A DNA stretch of 64,000 nt. It comes from Hordeum vulgare subsp. vulgare (Eukaryota; Streptophyta; Magnoliopsida; Poales; Poaceae). The notes under the pieces are model-generated. The model worked only from the letters and a program-made list of their open reading frames with translations. It was not told the origin of the DNA and searched no databases. The stretch is from positions 233,901,084 through 233,965,083 of the forward strand of contig NC_058522.1 in assembly GCF_904849725.1 (NCBI RefSeq). The letters run 5' to 3'. Of this stretch, positions 1-12,933 are shown piece by piece. The translations under genes and the position numbers were made by a program. Every line of letters begins with the position of its first letter. Position 1 is the first letter of the stretch.

Positions 1-3000
1 CCAGCCACCAGCCTCCTCCTTCCAGCTGCCCCGGGCCCGCCTGAGCCCATCTAAGGCACGCCGGGCCTGAAATCGTCGCCACCTACCCAAGCTGCGCCTT
101 CCTGCCTCCCCATCGGAGTGAGCAGCCCTAGCCCGAGCTCCCCGAGCACCTCCAGCAGCCACCGGCCAGAGCTTGCCGCAGATCCCGTCACCGTGGTGCC
201 CTGCCGCTCGCGCATGCCGCCGCCGCCGGCCGATGGACCACCGCAGGTCGCCGTTCCCCGTCGGCCCCGAGCCTTGCTGGTCGCCGCCCGGAGTTTGCCA
301 GGTCGCCTTGGCCTCCTTCTCGTCTGCCGCGCCCCGATCTGATTGGGGAACGCCAGATCCGGGGCATCTCTGCCGGTGATCGCCCCACTTCCCTCACCGG
401 CCGCCGGAGCCGCCGCATCGCCATGCGTGCCTCGATCCAGCCGGGATCGAGGAGGACGTCCCACCACCCCTCGCCGCGTGGGTCGGCTTTGACCGAGGCC
501 CAGCCTACTGCGCCGGCTCGGCTGGACCCAGCCCCGGCCTGCCTCAGCCTCCTCCACCGAGTGGCCCTTGAAGCCCATGGTGAGCTGCCCTTTTGCCTAT
601 CCCACACGCCCTATGCGTTTTGTTTTATGTTGCGCCATGGTTAACTCAGCCCACTAGCTGCAGATTCGGCCCAGTGGTTTTATTCAATTCCGGCGGCTTA
701 TTAATTTCAGGAATAGCTTGATTTTTCAAATGCTCGTTGTTTGCTAATCGTGCATCATATCGCAGTGACCTATATATGAAACTTGATGAGCTTTTCGTGT
801 AGAATGATATTTTATAACTTGCATGCATGTTTGAAGTGGTTTGACCCTCCGTTTGCCTAGGTTTGCATGTTGTCCTAATAAGTTATTTGTTCCGTAGATA
901 TTTTTGTGTGCGTCCGGATTGTTTAATCCCATAGATCAAATGTCCATGTTGTTTGTGGCCCCTTGCCATGTATTTTAGAGTAGTTGTCCTGTCATTTTCA
1001 TGTAGGTGGCGTCAATACTTTGCTATGTCGTGCTTAGGCCTATTCACGCATATATGTGTGGCGTTAGTTTTATTTTTCAAGCCCACATATTATATATGTT
1101 TTCGCGGTAGAAAACTCATAAGAATTTAAATGTGCATTTAGTTTTGCCTTTTGGGTAAGTTAGTGTGCATGATATTTTGCCATTTTGCCCTCTTGTTTAT
1201 TTTGTGGAATTTATTCCGTGTGTGATATGCATGGGTTGCAAACTAGAGGTATGCCCTTAGATATGTATGCTAGACCCTGGTAATTTTGGTTGCAATAGAA
1301 ATCCATGTTTAGGTGTTGTTTGCTTGTAGCCAACATGCTAGGAAATAGTGCTGTTTTTGAGATGCTGAAATATTTCTAAGTCTGAGATCTGTAATATTTT
1401 ATTGTTGTCTTGCCATGAGTTTTTCTAGTGATCTACAACTCCTTTGGGGTTCGTGCAGTGGAGTTAGTTGTAGTACATAAGATTCTCTAGCATGATGTAG
1501 ATTTTTATGCCATTTGGTGCCTTGTAGCATATAGTTTTGCTGCTGTTAATATGCCTTCAGATCGAAAAATGCACCGTCAACAGTGTTATTTTCACTAAGT
1601 TTGAAACTGTGTGTGAGATGCTGTTTTGTGAGTTCTTTTCCTAGTGATCCATGTTGCCATGCTATATGTTATTAGTATTAGGTTGAAGTGCATCTTGACT
1701 ACTACTGCCTCATGTCTTGTTTGAGCATTTTACAATTATGTAGCTTATTGTTGTAGGCTGGAGAAAATACCATGTTGCTGTTTTGGGCAGATTGTAGTTA
1801 TTTCTTGTTGTTGCTCCGTTTTGATGGTGTCCTATATGAAACTTGCTTAGAATATCGTGTAGGTTCATATTATGTTGCTTTTTATACGGTTGGAATGTTT
1901 GTAGCTCCCATTTACATACATATTGCATTCATGGCATCATATCTTGAAGTGGTCATATCTTTTGAACCGTAGCTCCATTTGGAACGATCTCTACATGTAA
2001 GTCGGCTAGAATGACGTGTAGTTTCACGAGAACCAATTTGTTTTGCTGTTTAACAAACATAAAAAATGTTTAGGTCAAATCTGGAAAGATTTAGAAAGTA
2101 GCACATGGGGTCATTTCGGAGACGCTATATGTCGTTTCCGACCTCATTTTAAAATGCCTAGATAGGTAGTTTAATTACGCTTCACCCCCTGCCATGTTTA
2201 ACAACATTTAATATTGTGTGTACCTAAGCAAGAGTGAACTAAATAAATAAATGTGGAGTTTCGTAGCTTCACTTAATGTGTAGTGTTTGCGTGATGTGAA
2301 CTGCCACGCCTTGCATATTTGGTTGGACATGCATCGTGTTAGGTAGTGCATTATGTCATGAATGTGCCGTGGTGAAAATCGTGTGTTGATTCTTGTTTCC
2401 GGTTTGCTTCGTCTCGATAGAGTTCCGCAAGCGTGTCGGAATGTGAGGACCTGTTCGACTACGTCGGTTCGTTTGCTTCACGGAGTCGTTCTTCTTCCAA
2501 GCAGGATCTCAGGCAAGATGACCATTTCGCTAGATACCATTACTATCATTGCCATGCTAGTTTTTCGTTTCTATCGCTATGTCTCGCTGCCTACCACCTG
2601 TTAAATGTTAGCCTCTCAACATTGCCATGAAACCTTCAACCTGTTCATAACCTAGCAAACCACTGATTGGCTATGTTACCGCTTGCTTAACCATTGGATA
2701 GCGTTGCTAGTTGTAGGTGAAGTTGCTTTCATGTGATAACGTGGGTTGTTTCTTATACCACCATATTATTGTTAAATAATTTAATGCACCTATATACTTG
2801 GTAAAAGGTGGAAGGCTCGGCCTTTCTAGCCTGGTGTTTTGTTCCACCTCTACCCTCCTCAGTTTCGTCTACCGGTGTTTTATTCCATAATTGAGCGCTC
2901 CTAAAACGACCGGGGGTGTTATGGGGACCCCCTTGATAATTCGTCTTAGATTAAAACTGGTCTCGCAAGGCCCAACTTTGGTTTTACATTTTCCTAATAA

Positions 3001-4146
3001 CTAATAAACTTGCATAGGGACCAGTCGACCCCCGTGGATAATTATTCAACCCCGGGCCAGTGCTCCGCATGATTGTTGGTCCAATCTATCAACCGTCGGT
3101 GGCTACCAGGGGCAACTCTGTGATTGGCCTGACGGAAGTTTGGACAATCCGGTCATTCCCTGAGGACGAGATATGCGGCTCCTATCGGGACTGTCGGCAC
3201 GCCGGGCGGCCTTGCTGGAGTAGTTTTACCTTTTGTGAATATCTTGTGCATCGGGATTCCGGTGATGCTTTGGGTTATCTTAGAGTTGAGGTTTTCCACT
3301 AAGGATTCCAACGAAGTCACGAGTTTCGTAATCGAGGTTTTCTATGCGGCTCGTGGTAATCTATGATGGACTAGTTGGAGCACCCCTGCAGGGTTAAATA
3401 TTTCGGAAAGCCATGCCCGCGGTTATGTGGCAATGTGGAAACTTGTTTAACATCCAGTTCTAGATAACTTGAAGTTAATTTAATTAAAACTTGCCAACTG
3501 AGTGCTTAACAGTGATTGTCTCTTCCATGAGCTCCTTCTTCGATCAAGGACACGGTGGGGTTATGTTTGACATAAGTAGCTATTCAGGATCATTCATTTG
3601 ATCATCAGTAGTTCACGTCCGTTATGCGTAGATCATTCCCCCTCTTATTCTTGTACTTGTAAGTTAGCCACCGCATATAAATGCTTAGTCGCTTGCTGCA
3701 GCCTCACCACTTAACCATACCTCACCCATTAAGCTTTGTTAGTCTTGATACCTTTGGAAATAAGATTGTTGAGTCCCCTATGGCTCACAGTTTACTACAA
3801 CACCAGTTGCAGGCACAAGTAAAGTGATATTAAGTTGTGAGCGCGATCACTGTTCATTTGGTGTTTCTTCTTCTTCGTCGTCGATCTAGGATGGGTTCCA
3901 GGCCGGAGCCTGGGATATCATTTTTTTTGCCCGTAGTTGGACCCTGCTCTTCTTCATGATGATTATGTATTGTACTGGTGTGACTCTAATGTAGCTTGTG
4001 GCGAGTGTAAGCCAATTCCATATACTCTTCTCTTCACTACATGTACTTGTAACGATATCCATTCTTACGAAACGACGATATGCGCTTCTATCCCTGTCGA
4101 GGCCCTCGTGCCAAAACAAGGATAGGGTCACATCTTGGGCATTACA
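1..4146 (+). mobile_element. A: right part of a giant (>4 kb) gypsy-type LTR, cut by the window edge
   Basis: The last 1.7 kb (about 2380-4146) match, in opposite orientation, the solo LTR at 31230-35444. Shared landmarks are the segment around 2420-2450 (GTTCCGCAAGCGTGTCGGAA), the motif ACCCCTGCAGGGT at 3382-3394, and the end CATCTTGGGCATTACA at 4131-4146. Bases 1-600 are GC-rich with overlapping ORFs on both strands, as in the other giant LTRs here; 650-2400 is AT-rich with no convincing gene. The LTR ends in CA at 4146 and abuts an unrelated LTR fragment, so it inserted there. The left end lies outside the window, so solo LTR versus full element cannot be decided. The short ORFs inside look like chance ORFs. 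Confidence 0.8.
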
Positions 4147-5170
4147 CATAGATAGTAAAACAAAAGTAAATAAATGCAGAAATATATTTTTGGTATTTTT
4201 TGTTTATAGATATGAAAATATAATGAAGAAAATAGACCCAGGGGCCATATGTTTCACTAGAGGCTTCTCTCATGAAGGAAAATAATACGGTGGGTGAACA
4301 AATTACTATCGAGCAATTGATAGAAAAGTGAATAATCACGAAGATATCTAAGGCAATGATTATTCATATAGGCATCACGTCCGTATCAAGTAGACCGAAT
4401 CGATTCTGCAACTACTACTATTACTCCACACATCGACCGACTCCTGCCTGAATCTAGAGTATGAAGTTCACGAAGAACAGAGTAACGCATTAAGTAAGAT
4501 GACATGATGTAGAGGGATAAACTCAAGCAATATGATGAAAACCCCATCTTTTTACCCTTTATGGCAACAATACAAAATGTGCCTCGCTACCCCTCCTTTG
4601 TCACTGGGAGAGGACACCGCGAGATTGAACCCAAAACTAAGCACTTCCCCCATTGCAAGAATTACCAATCTAGTTGGCCAAACCAAACCAATAATTCGAA
4701 GATACTTGCAAAGATATGAAATCATGCATATAAGAATTTAGGAAAGACTCAAATAATTCGAAGATACTTGCAAAGATATAATATCTAATATGAACATAAA
4801 CTCACAATTCATCGGGTCTCGACAAACACACCGCAAAAGAGTATTACATCGGATAGATCTCCATGAAGATCATGGAGAACATGGTATTGAAGATCCAAGA
4901 CAGACAAGAAGCCATCTAGCTAGTAGCTATGGACCCGTAGGTCTGTGGTAAACTACTCACGCATCGTCGGAGAGGCAATGGAGTTGATGTACATGCCCTC
5001 CATGATCGAATCCCTCTTCGACAGATTACCGGAAAAGGCTCCCATATTGGATCTCTAAAAAACAGAGGCTTCTGGCAGTGGATAAGTATGATTTCGTCTC
5101 GCTTGGATAATGGGGGAATATTTGGGAATTTATAGGACAAGAATTAGGGTTAGGAGGCCTGCAAGGAGCC
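4147..5170 (-). mobile_element. E3 3' LTR fragment (Sabrina/WHAM-like gypsy)
   Basis: This stretch is collinear with 19850-20860, the other LTR of E3, including the segments AAGTAGACC and GTAGGTCTGTGGTAAACTAC and the GGAGGCCTG region. It is cut on the left by giant LTR A and on the right by E2. Reading is on the minus strand. It contains no gene. The short spacing repeat around 4690-4780 (CAAATAATTCGAAGATACTTGCAAAGATAT) is a local duplication within this copy. Confidence 0.75.
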
Positions 5171-6777
5171 TTCTACTACGACAACATACCTTCCCTGGTA
5201 CGGCGCCAGGTATCCTGCTGCGACGGCTACGCCTTTAGGGACTTCCTTGGAAAATATGCAAAGGATCTCCCCGCGGCCTTGGAGCCTTGCGTTAGTGTTC
5301 CCTTGAAGAGGAAAGGGTGCTGTAGCACAACGGTGGTAAGTATTTCCCTCAGTTTTGAGAACCAAGGTATCAAACCAATGGAAGATCGCGTCAAGTCACA
5401 AGTACCTGCACAAACACAAAGAGCTTGCACCCATCGCTATGAAGGGGTTGTCAATCCCTTATAGATTGTTTGCAAAGTGAGAATTGAAAGCAACAAAGTA
5501 AACAAGCAAAGTAAAAGTGAAAGTGGAAACGATAGTTGTGAATAGACCCGGGGGCCGTAGTGTTCACTAGTGGCTTCTCTCATAAAGCAAGTAGACGGTG
5601 GGTGAATGAATTACTGTCGAGCAATTGATAGAACCGCGCAAAGTCGTGACGTTATCTAAGGCAATGATTATATCCATAGGCATCACGTCCAAAACAAGTA
5701 GACCGATACTTTCTGCATCCACTACTATTACTCCACACGTCGACCGCTATCCAGCATGCATCTAGTGTATTAAGTCCAAAAGAACAGAGTAACGCCTTAA
5801 GCAAGATGGCATGATGTAGATGGACAATCTCATATCTACGATAGAAGCCCATCTTGTTACCCTTGATGGCAACAACACGATGCGTGCCTTGCTGCCCCTT
5901 CTGTCACTGGGAAAGGTCACCACACGATATGAACCCAAAACAAAGCACTTCTCCCAATGCAAGAATCATAGATCTAGTTGGCCAAACAAAACCCAAGACT
6001 CGGAGAGACTTACAAGGATATCAAATCATGCATATAAGAAATCAGCAAAGACTCAAATATAATTCATAGATAATCTGATCACAAATCCACAATTCATCGG
6101 ATCTCGACAAACAAACCGCCAAAGAGGATTACATCGGATAGATCTCCATGAAGATTAGGGATAACTTTGTATTGAAGATCCAAGAGAGAGAAGAAGCCAT
6201 CTAGCTACTAACTACGGACCCGTAGGTCTGAAGTGGACTACTCATGAGTCATTGGAGAGGCGATGATGTTGATGTAGAAGCCCTCCAACTCAAAAGTCCC
6301 CTCCGGCAGGGCACCTGGAAGGGTCTCCAGATGAGATCTCGCAAAAACGGAACCTTGCGGCGGCGAAAAAGTGTTTTCGTGGATGCCCTGATTTTTTCTG
6401 GATTTTTAGGGAATTTGTAGGCCAAAGACCTAGGGCAGGGGAGTGCCAGGGGGGCCACAAGCTTGGTTGTCGCGGCCTCCCCCCTAGCCGCGGCAACAGG
6501 GCTTGTGGGCCCCCTGTGGGCCCACTGCCTTGGCCCACAAGCCTCCCGATCTTCTTCCGTTCTGGAAAAATTTATTTCGGGAATTTTATTCCGTTTGGAC
6601 TTTGGTCCAAAATCAGATATGAAAAGAGTCAAAAGCACAGAAAAACAGGAACTGGCACATGGCACTGAATTAATAAGTTAGTCCCAAAAAAGATATAAAA
6701 GGTAAACAAAACATCCAAAGTTGACAAGATAACAACGTGAAACCATCAAAAATTATAGATACGTTTGAGACGTATCG
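5171..6777 (-). repeat. E2 3' LTR
   Basis: Read on the minus strand the LTR begins near 6777 with a diverged form of TGATACGTCTCC. It ends near 5171, in the stretch with ACCTTCCCTGGTACGGCGCC on the plus strand, which matches the start of the 5' LTR at 10501. The two LTRs are very similar over the shared part, for example around 5222-5460 and 10552-10790. The left boundary is uncertain by about 10 bp because the terminal TG/CA has decayed. No gene is present. Confidence 0.75.
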
Positions 6778-6778
6778 A

Positions 6779-6793
6779 GCATCCCCAAGCTTA
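6779..6793 (-). other. E2 polypurine tract (plus-strand primer site)
   Basis: The plus strand reads GCATCCCCAAGCTTA immediately inside the LTR end, which is TAAGCTTGGGGATGC in element orientation. The same 15-mer flanks the LTR in K (28392-28406) and G (46908-46922). By position this is the polypurine tract that primes second-strand synthesis. Confidence 0.75.
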
Positions 6794-9467
6794 ACTCATG
6801 CTCGTTCTCGAGTAGGGAAGTGATAAAGAATGAATTTTTGATGCTTTCATGCTACCTAGCATAGATGTCCTTTGTAAGTCCTCTTATGTGACGTGAATGT
6901 TCAGATCCATTAGATTCAAAACAATAGTTTGCTATTGACGTGGAGACAATAATAATTCAAGCGAACTAGCAAGGTAATCATGAACTTTCAAAATAACAAG
7001 GCCAGAAGAAAGTTATCCCTACAAAATCATAAGTCTGGCTATGCTCTATCATCATTGCACAAAGAATTTAAATCATGCACAACCTCGGTATTGGCCAAGT
7101 AATTGTTTTCACACCTTTACTTTCTCAAACTTTTTCAACTCTCACGCAATACATGAGCGTGAGCCATGGTTTTAGCACTATAAGTGGTGTGGAATGTGGT
7201 GGAGGTTGCAAGACAAACAAGGAGAAGATGGTCACATTGACTAGGCATATCAATGAGCTATGGAGATGCTCATCAATAGATATCAACGTGAATGAGTAGG
7301 GATAGCCATACAAATGATGCACTAGAGCTAAGAGTATGTGAAAGCTCTTAAAGAAAACTAGTGGGTGTGCATCCAACTTGCTTGCTCACGAAGACCTAAG
7401 GCAAATTTGAGGAAGCCTATCATTGGAATATACAAGCCAAGTTATATAATGAAAATTTCCCACTAGCTATATGGTGGTGACAAAACGAGACACTCAATCA
7501 TGAAGATCATGGTGCTTAATATGCACAAGTGTGGAAAGGTGGTAGCATTGTCCCTTCTATCTTTTTCTCTCATTATATTTTTTTTGGTGGGCTCTTTGGC
7601 CTATTTTTTTCCCTTTTTTTGGTGGGCATCTTTGGCCTATTTTATTTTCTCACATGGGACAATGCTCCATCAATGATGATCATCAAACTTACAACTCAAA
7701 ACTTAGAGCAATGATGACTCTATATGAAATGCCTTCGGTAGTGTACCGTGACAATGATCTAGCATGGCATAGACATCAATGGAAACATCATGCTAGCTAT
7801 CTTACGATCATGCAATGGAAATGTAAACGTGGTGGCACATGTCATGGTGGTAGTTGCATGGCAATATATCTCGGAATGACTTTGAAAAAGCCATAGTAGG
7901 TAGGTATGGTGGCTGTTTTGAGGGAGGCTAATGGTGGGTTTTGTGCACCGGCGAAAATTGCACGGCACTAAAGAAGATAGTGATGGTGGAAGGTGAAAGT
8001 GTGTCTAAACCATGGACTCAACATTAGTCATGAAGAACTCATATACTTGTTGCAAAATTTTTAGTAGTAATCGAAACAAAGCATTCAACGCATACTCCTA
8101 GGGGAAGGGTTGGTAGGTATAAAACCATCGCGCGATCCCGACCGCCACACAAAGGATGACAATCAATAGACTAATCATGCTCAGACTTCATCACATAGCG
8201 GTTCACCATACGTGCATGCTACGGGAATCATTAACTTCAACACAAGTATTTCTAGATCCACAACACCTTACTAATATAACTTCAATATTACCATATCCAC
8301 AACTCAAAACTAATTGAGATGAATCAAACTTCTCCAACTATTCAATGCACATGAAGGTGGAAGTTTTCATATCCCTTTGGATAACTACCCCTTTTGAGAC
8401 TACTTTCATAGCATAGATCAACTACCAAGCCATGCACCGTCGTGCTCTAAAAGATATAAGTGAAGCACATAGAGCAAAAACAACTAGCTCAAAAGATATA
8501 AGTGAAGCACATGAGAGCTGAATTGTCTAACCAAAGGATATAAGTGAAGCTCGACAAAATCACGGTGAGTGCATGTCTCTCTGTCTAGGTGTGCAACAAG
8601 GATGATTGTGACACAACAAAAGTAAAAGACTCCTACGATACAAGACGCTCCAAGCAAAACACATAATATGTGGTGAATAAAAATATAGCCCCAAGTAACG
8701 TTACCGATGGATTGAAGACGAAAAAGAGGGGATGCCTTCCCGGGGCATCCCCAAGCTTAGGCTTTTACAACAACCTTGAATTAACTTGGGGTGCCTTGGG
8801 CATCCCCAAGATTGAGCTCTTGCCACTCCTTATCTTTTTGTCCATCAGAACTTCACCCAAAACTTGAAAACTTCACAACACGAAACTTAAACAGAAACTC
8901 GTGATAATATTAGTATAAGAAAGCAAACCACCACTTCCTTAGGTACTGTAGAAAACTTAAATTCTACTTATGTTGATGTTGGGTTGCTGTATTTTCAATC
9001 TTCCATGGCTAATACCCCCCGATACTATCCATAGTTTCATCAAAATAAGCAACCAACTCAACAAAAACAGAATCTGTTAACAACTGACCAGTCTGTAGAA
9101 ATCTGTGTACTTCGTATACTTCTGGTACTTCAAAAATTCTGAACAATTATGACAGTCTGAAGTATTTGCGTAGAAATCAGCAGAAAAAAGAATCAACTCA
9201 AAATCTCTAATAGAAAAAAAAGGAAAATTCCTTTCGTGAGCAGAAAGTTTCTGTGTTTTCCAGCATGACCAAACGATCATCCCCAAGACTAATCATAACG
9301 GTTTTGCTTGGCACAAACGCAAAAGGAACACAAAAAACACAATCATAACAGAATTATGAAAGTGTGGACGCAACAAAACAGAAATAAAAAGATAAATTCA
9401 TTGGGTTGCCTCCCAACAAGCGCTATTGTTTAACGCCCTTAGCTAGGCATTGCTAAATCAATGATGC
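6794..9467 (-). mobile_element. E2 internal 3' region, non-coding
   Basis: About 2.7 kb between the polypurine tract and the ORF has no long reading frame. It includes T-rich runs near 7565-7650 and short tracts resembling AAAGATATAAGTGAAGCAC repeated around 8450-8560. GCATCCCCAAGCTTA recurs at 8745-8759, with a variant at 8800-8814. The motif GTTGGGAGGCAACCCAATGA (minus strand, near 9400-9420) marks the end of the coding module; related forms occur in E3 (near 18655-18675) and G (near 44470-44490). Confidence 0.6.
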
Positions 9468-10217
9468 TCACATAAAAGACAAGAATTGAAGCACAACGAG
9501 AGCATCATAAAGCATGTGAAAATCACATCTAAGTCTAACATACTTCCTATGCATAGGCATTTTATAGGAAAACAGACTGTCAAGACAACCAATAGTTGCC
9601 ATATGCAAGGAAGAAGAAAGAGACAATAGCAATCTCCACAAAACGAGAGGTAATTCAGTGATGTGAAAGTTTCTACCACCATATTTTCCTCTCTCATAAT
9701 AATTACATGTGGGATCATATTCAAATTCAACAATGTAACTATCACATAGGATATTCTTTTCATGATCCACATGCATGCAAAGTTGACGCTCTTAAAAAAT
9801 AGTGGGAATATCATCAACTAAAGTCATGACGTCTCCAAACCCACTTTCAATCTTATTGCAAAAATCATATTCATCATGAGGCTTAAACAAATTTTCAAGA
9901 TCATAAGAAAAATCATCGCCCCACTCATGATCATTGCAACAAGTAGTGGACATAGCAAAGCTAGCATCCCCAAGCTTAGGGTTTTGCATATTTTTATCAT
10001 GATTGTCACTAATAGAATTTATAGTGAAACAATTGCAATCATGCTTTTCATCCAAGGAGCCCTCGTGAATCACTACATAAATTTCTTCATCACGATTTTC
10101 AGATTCACGAATCTCAAGCAAAACTCCATAGAGAAAGTCAAGTGCACTCAACTCACTAGAAATTGGATCAACATAATTGGATCTCTTAAAGAGATTAGCA
10201 AGTGGATGAGGATCCAT
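9468..10217 (-). pseudogene. E2 internal ORF, about 249 codons with one in-frame stop, unknown function
   Basis: The frame opens with MDPHPLANLFKR at 10217, is acidic (DDFSYDLENLFKPHDEYDF near the middle), and stops at a TAA at 9792-9794. The same frame then continues without a further stop to 9468 (for example YYERGKYGGRNFHITELP). It occupies the place where gag lies in related element G but shows none of its gag or protease motifs. I do not recognise a domain. The stretch at 9964-9978 encodes PKLGDA and is at the same time an exact copy of the polypurine-tract 15-mer. It could be a structural or accessory protein of a non-autonomous family, or a decayed remnant. Confidence 0.5.
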
Positions 10218-10472
10218 ATCACTAGATTTTCAGCAAGCGAAGATGCAAGCATATTGAAGGCACATAACACACAAGCATAGGAAAGGAAAACGAAAAACGC
10301 AAAGGAGAAAGGCAAATGAAAATGGCAAATGTGAAGTGGGGGAGAGGAAAACGAGAGGCAACTCGCAAAAAAAGGTAAATGCAAGAGATGAGTTTGTGAC
10401 ACCTACTTGGATAAATCTCCTCCCGGCGCTAGAAATCAGCACGTTGACGAGATACTATTCTTGACTTGATCT

Positions 10473-10490
10473 TCCCCGGCAACGGCGCCA
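10473..10490 (-). other. E2 primer-binding site, tRNA-Asp type
   Basis: The plus strand reads TCCCCGGCAACGGCGCCA. The complement, TGGCGCCGTTGCCGGGGA, matches the 3' end of plant tRNA-Asp(GUC) as I remember it. It lies 10 bp from the 5' LTR start at 10501, which fits a minus-strand primer site. Confidence 0.8.
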
Positions 10491-10500
10491 GAAATCCTTC

Positions 10501-10788
10501 TGCTACTGCGACAACAGACCTTCCCTGGTACGGCACCAGGAATCCTGCGGCGATGGCTACGCCTTTAGGGACTTCCTTGGCAAATATGCAAAGGATCTCC
10601 CCGCAGGCTTGGAGCCTTGCGTTGGTGTTCCCTTGAAGAGGAAAGGGTGATGTAGCACAGCGGCGATAAGTATTTCCCTCAGTTTTGAGAACCAAGGTAT
10701 CGAACTAATGGAAGATCGCATCAAGTCACAAGTACCTGCACAAACACAAAGAGCTTGCACCCAACGCTATGAAGGGGTTGTCAATCCC
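10501..10788 (-). repeat. E2 5' LTR, first part
   Basis: This is collinear with the end of the 3' LTR at 5171-5458. It is interrupted at 10788 by giant LTR E4 and resumes at about 14937. Confidence 0.75.
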
Positions 10789-11182
10789 TGTCGCATCCCT
10801 AACCCTTAAGCAAGATAGCATTGTGCTCATGTCTTCTTTGCATTTGCATCTAAGAAGTTTCAACAAAAGCAACAAAGTGGCAAGGAAAAAAACTCAAAAC
10901 CCTAGCCACCATTTCAATTAAAGGAAATCTCAAACTAGTTCAAAATCAATGAACCTAAAATGGCCTCAAGAAATGTTCAAACTTTCTGATAAATCATGAA
11001 AGTAAATGAGCATTGGAGAAAACTATTTTCTTGACACTTTAAGCATTTTAAATAAATGCAAAAGGCTACTGGTTTCAAGTTTTAAATTTGAAATCAGAAT
11101 CTATAAATTTCCAAAAATGTTGAAAACTTTGGAAATGGTTGGGGATGTTATAACAATTATTTCAGGAGGTCCAAAATAGTTT

Positions 11183-12198
11183 TTACTTTTGTTTTGGAGC
11201 TGAATTAATTAGCAAAACAGAAAAACAAAAACAGAAAAAATGGAAAAACCTTACCTGACGCCTAGCCTGGCCCGGCCCATCTCCCTCGCTCGTCCCCTCC
11301 CTCGCGCCAGTAGGCAGCAGGAGGTGGCCGCCGCCCCCTCCGGCGCGGCCACGCACCTGCGTGCCTGCCTGGCCGCCGCCTCGCGCTGGCGACGACGGGG
11401 ATAAGCTCCCCAGAGCCTCCCCTATCCATTCCCCGCCTCGGTTCTCCTCCTCCTCCCGGATCTCCTCCTCCTCTTTGCTGCCGCTATTAGAGCCGAGCTC
11501 GAGCTCGAGCTTCCCGTGCCCCTGGCCATAGGATTCCCTCCCAGAGCACGCCATTAGCTCCGCCTCGTCGCCCTGGTCATCTCTGCAGAAGCCGAAGCTT
11601 CCTCGAGCCCTGCAACGCCCGCAACGCCGTCGTCTTCCACCTCCGGCCGCCGGACCTCTCCTGTCGATTCGCTTCCTCCGGCGCATCCCCGAGCCCCTCT
11701 TCAGCGCCATCGGAACCACTGTGAGCTCGTCGTCGTTTCCCCTCTCGCCCCATGCTCTCCCGTGCATCGTATCCTAGTTCCCCACCAAGGCCGAGAGCTT
11801 CTCGCCACCGGCCATGTCGCTGCCATCGCTGTGATGACCGATCCATGCGCCCGAGCTAGGATTCGAGCTCCTGGAGCCTCCAGGAGCGTGTCGAGCCCTC
11901 CAGCTGCCCTCCCCGTGCCCTAGAACCGCCCCGTATAGAAGGCCGAGCTTCGGCCGCCGCTCCGGCTCGTCGCCGACGCCTCTTCCGGCGACCCTAGCCT
12001 CCCTAGATGGTCCTGCCAGATCGGCCACTTCGCGAGCATGCTGTAGCTGCAAACCGCGTGCGTTTTGGTGCTGTGCAGCGCCGTCTAGGTCGCCTCCGGC
12101 GAGCCCTCCGCCGCGGGCCTGGTCGCCGGCGACCACCCGCCGGTGGGGGTCGACGTGGCAAGCTAACCCAGCAGCTTAGGGACCTAATCACTCGCTGA
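11183..12198. other. GC-rich block of E4 with ORFs on both strands
   Basis: Minus-strand ORFs (11183-11767, 11577-11846, 11774-12136) and a plus-strand ORF (12007-12198) overlap in highly GC-rich sequence. Similar blocks sit at the same place in H (47340-48140), J (23080-23830) and I (41150-41950). The predicted proteins are low-complexity Arg/Gly/Glu- or Pro/Ser/Arg-rich. It may be a transcribed leader or first exon of the LTR transcript; I cannot show that any ORF is translated. Confidence 0.35.
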
Positions 12199-12867
12199 CA
12201 AGTGGGCCCAAGGCCAAGTCAAACCTCAGTTAGGGCTGGTCAGCGCGGGATTAGTCCCAGAGAGGCTGACCAGTGGGGCCCCCATGTCAGGTTTGACCTG
12301 AACAGGTCGGCTGACCTGCTGACGTCAGCCTGAGGCAATAAATAGAATTTCCAGTATAAAACTAATTCAGGAAATTGCTAAAAATTGTAAAAATCATAGA
12401 AATTAATCTGTAACTCCAATGAAAATAATTTATATATGAAAAAGTATCAGAAAAATTCAAAGATCTTGATTATGTTATTTTCAACTATGTTTGAAAAAGT
12501 TACAGAACCCTAAATTGTGGAATAAGGAATAATTCAATTCTTATAATTACTTTTTAAATGGAATTTGGAAAATTATTCAAATTTCATTATGAATACAATG
12601 ATCACACACTGTCCTACTTATAAATCAGTACCATAACATGACATTTCATGCATGCTATCATCAAGTTGATCTGAGCATCAGGTCGAATCAATTAAAACGG
12701 TATCCGAGAATACCCCGTTTGAATTGCTATTTGAATGTGATTCAAATCAACTCTAAACCTAATACATGTTGGAAATAATAACTTATCACCTTGCATTCTC
12801 ATGCCATGCTCATGCATCATTTTGAGTGCATATGATTGTTATTGAATGTTGCCATTCATTTCGGTAG

Positions 12868-12933
12868 GCTCCGCACCCCCGGATTCCACCGAATATCCGT
12901 GTGACGGATATCGTTCCTCCTCTGAGCAACAAG
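12868..12933 (+). other. Putative 66-nt internal exon inside LTR E4
   Basis: A pyrimidine-rich stretch ends in CGGTAG (acceptor), 66 nt are open in one frame (phase 1 to phase 1), and AAG|GCAAGC follows (a GC-type donor). The giant LTR I has the same acceptor, length, phase and donor, with third-position synonymous changes against E4 at Ser, Ala, Pro and Glu codons, although I carries a stop. H (48835-48900) also has exactly 66 nt between the same splice signals, with a diverged acidic frame. This looks like an exon of a gene carried by the LTR. No upstream exon was identified, so the start codon is unknown. Confidence 0.45.

Noticed and set aside
3060..3302. 80-codon ORF in A
   Set aside because: It lies in LTR sequence collinear with B, where the frame is not kept.
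11183..11767. 194-codon minus-strand ORF in E4
   Set aside because: It is antisense to the LTR in a GC-rich block. A similar antisense stretch exists in I (SPARRGGQVGTQV), but the opposite strand is also open there, so coding strand and reality are unclear.
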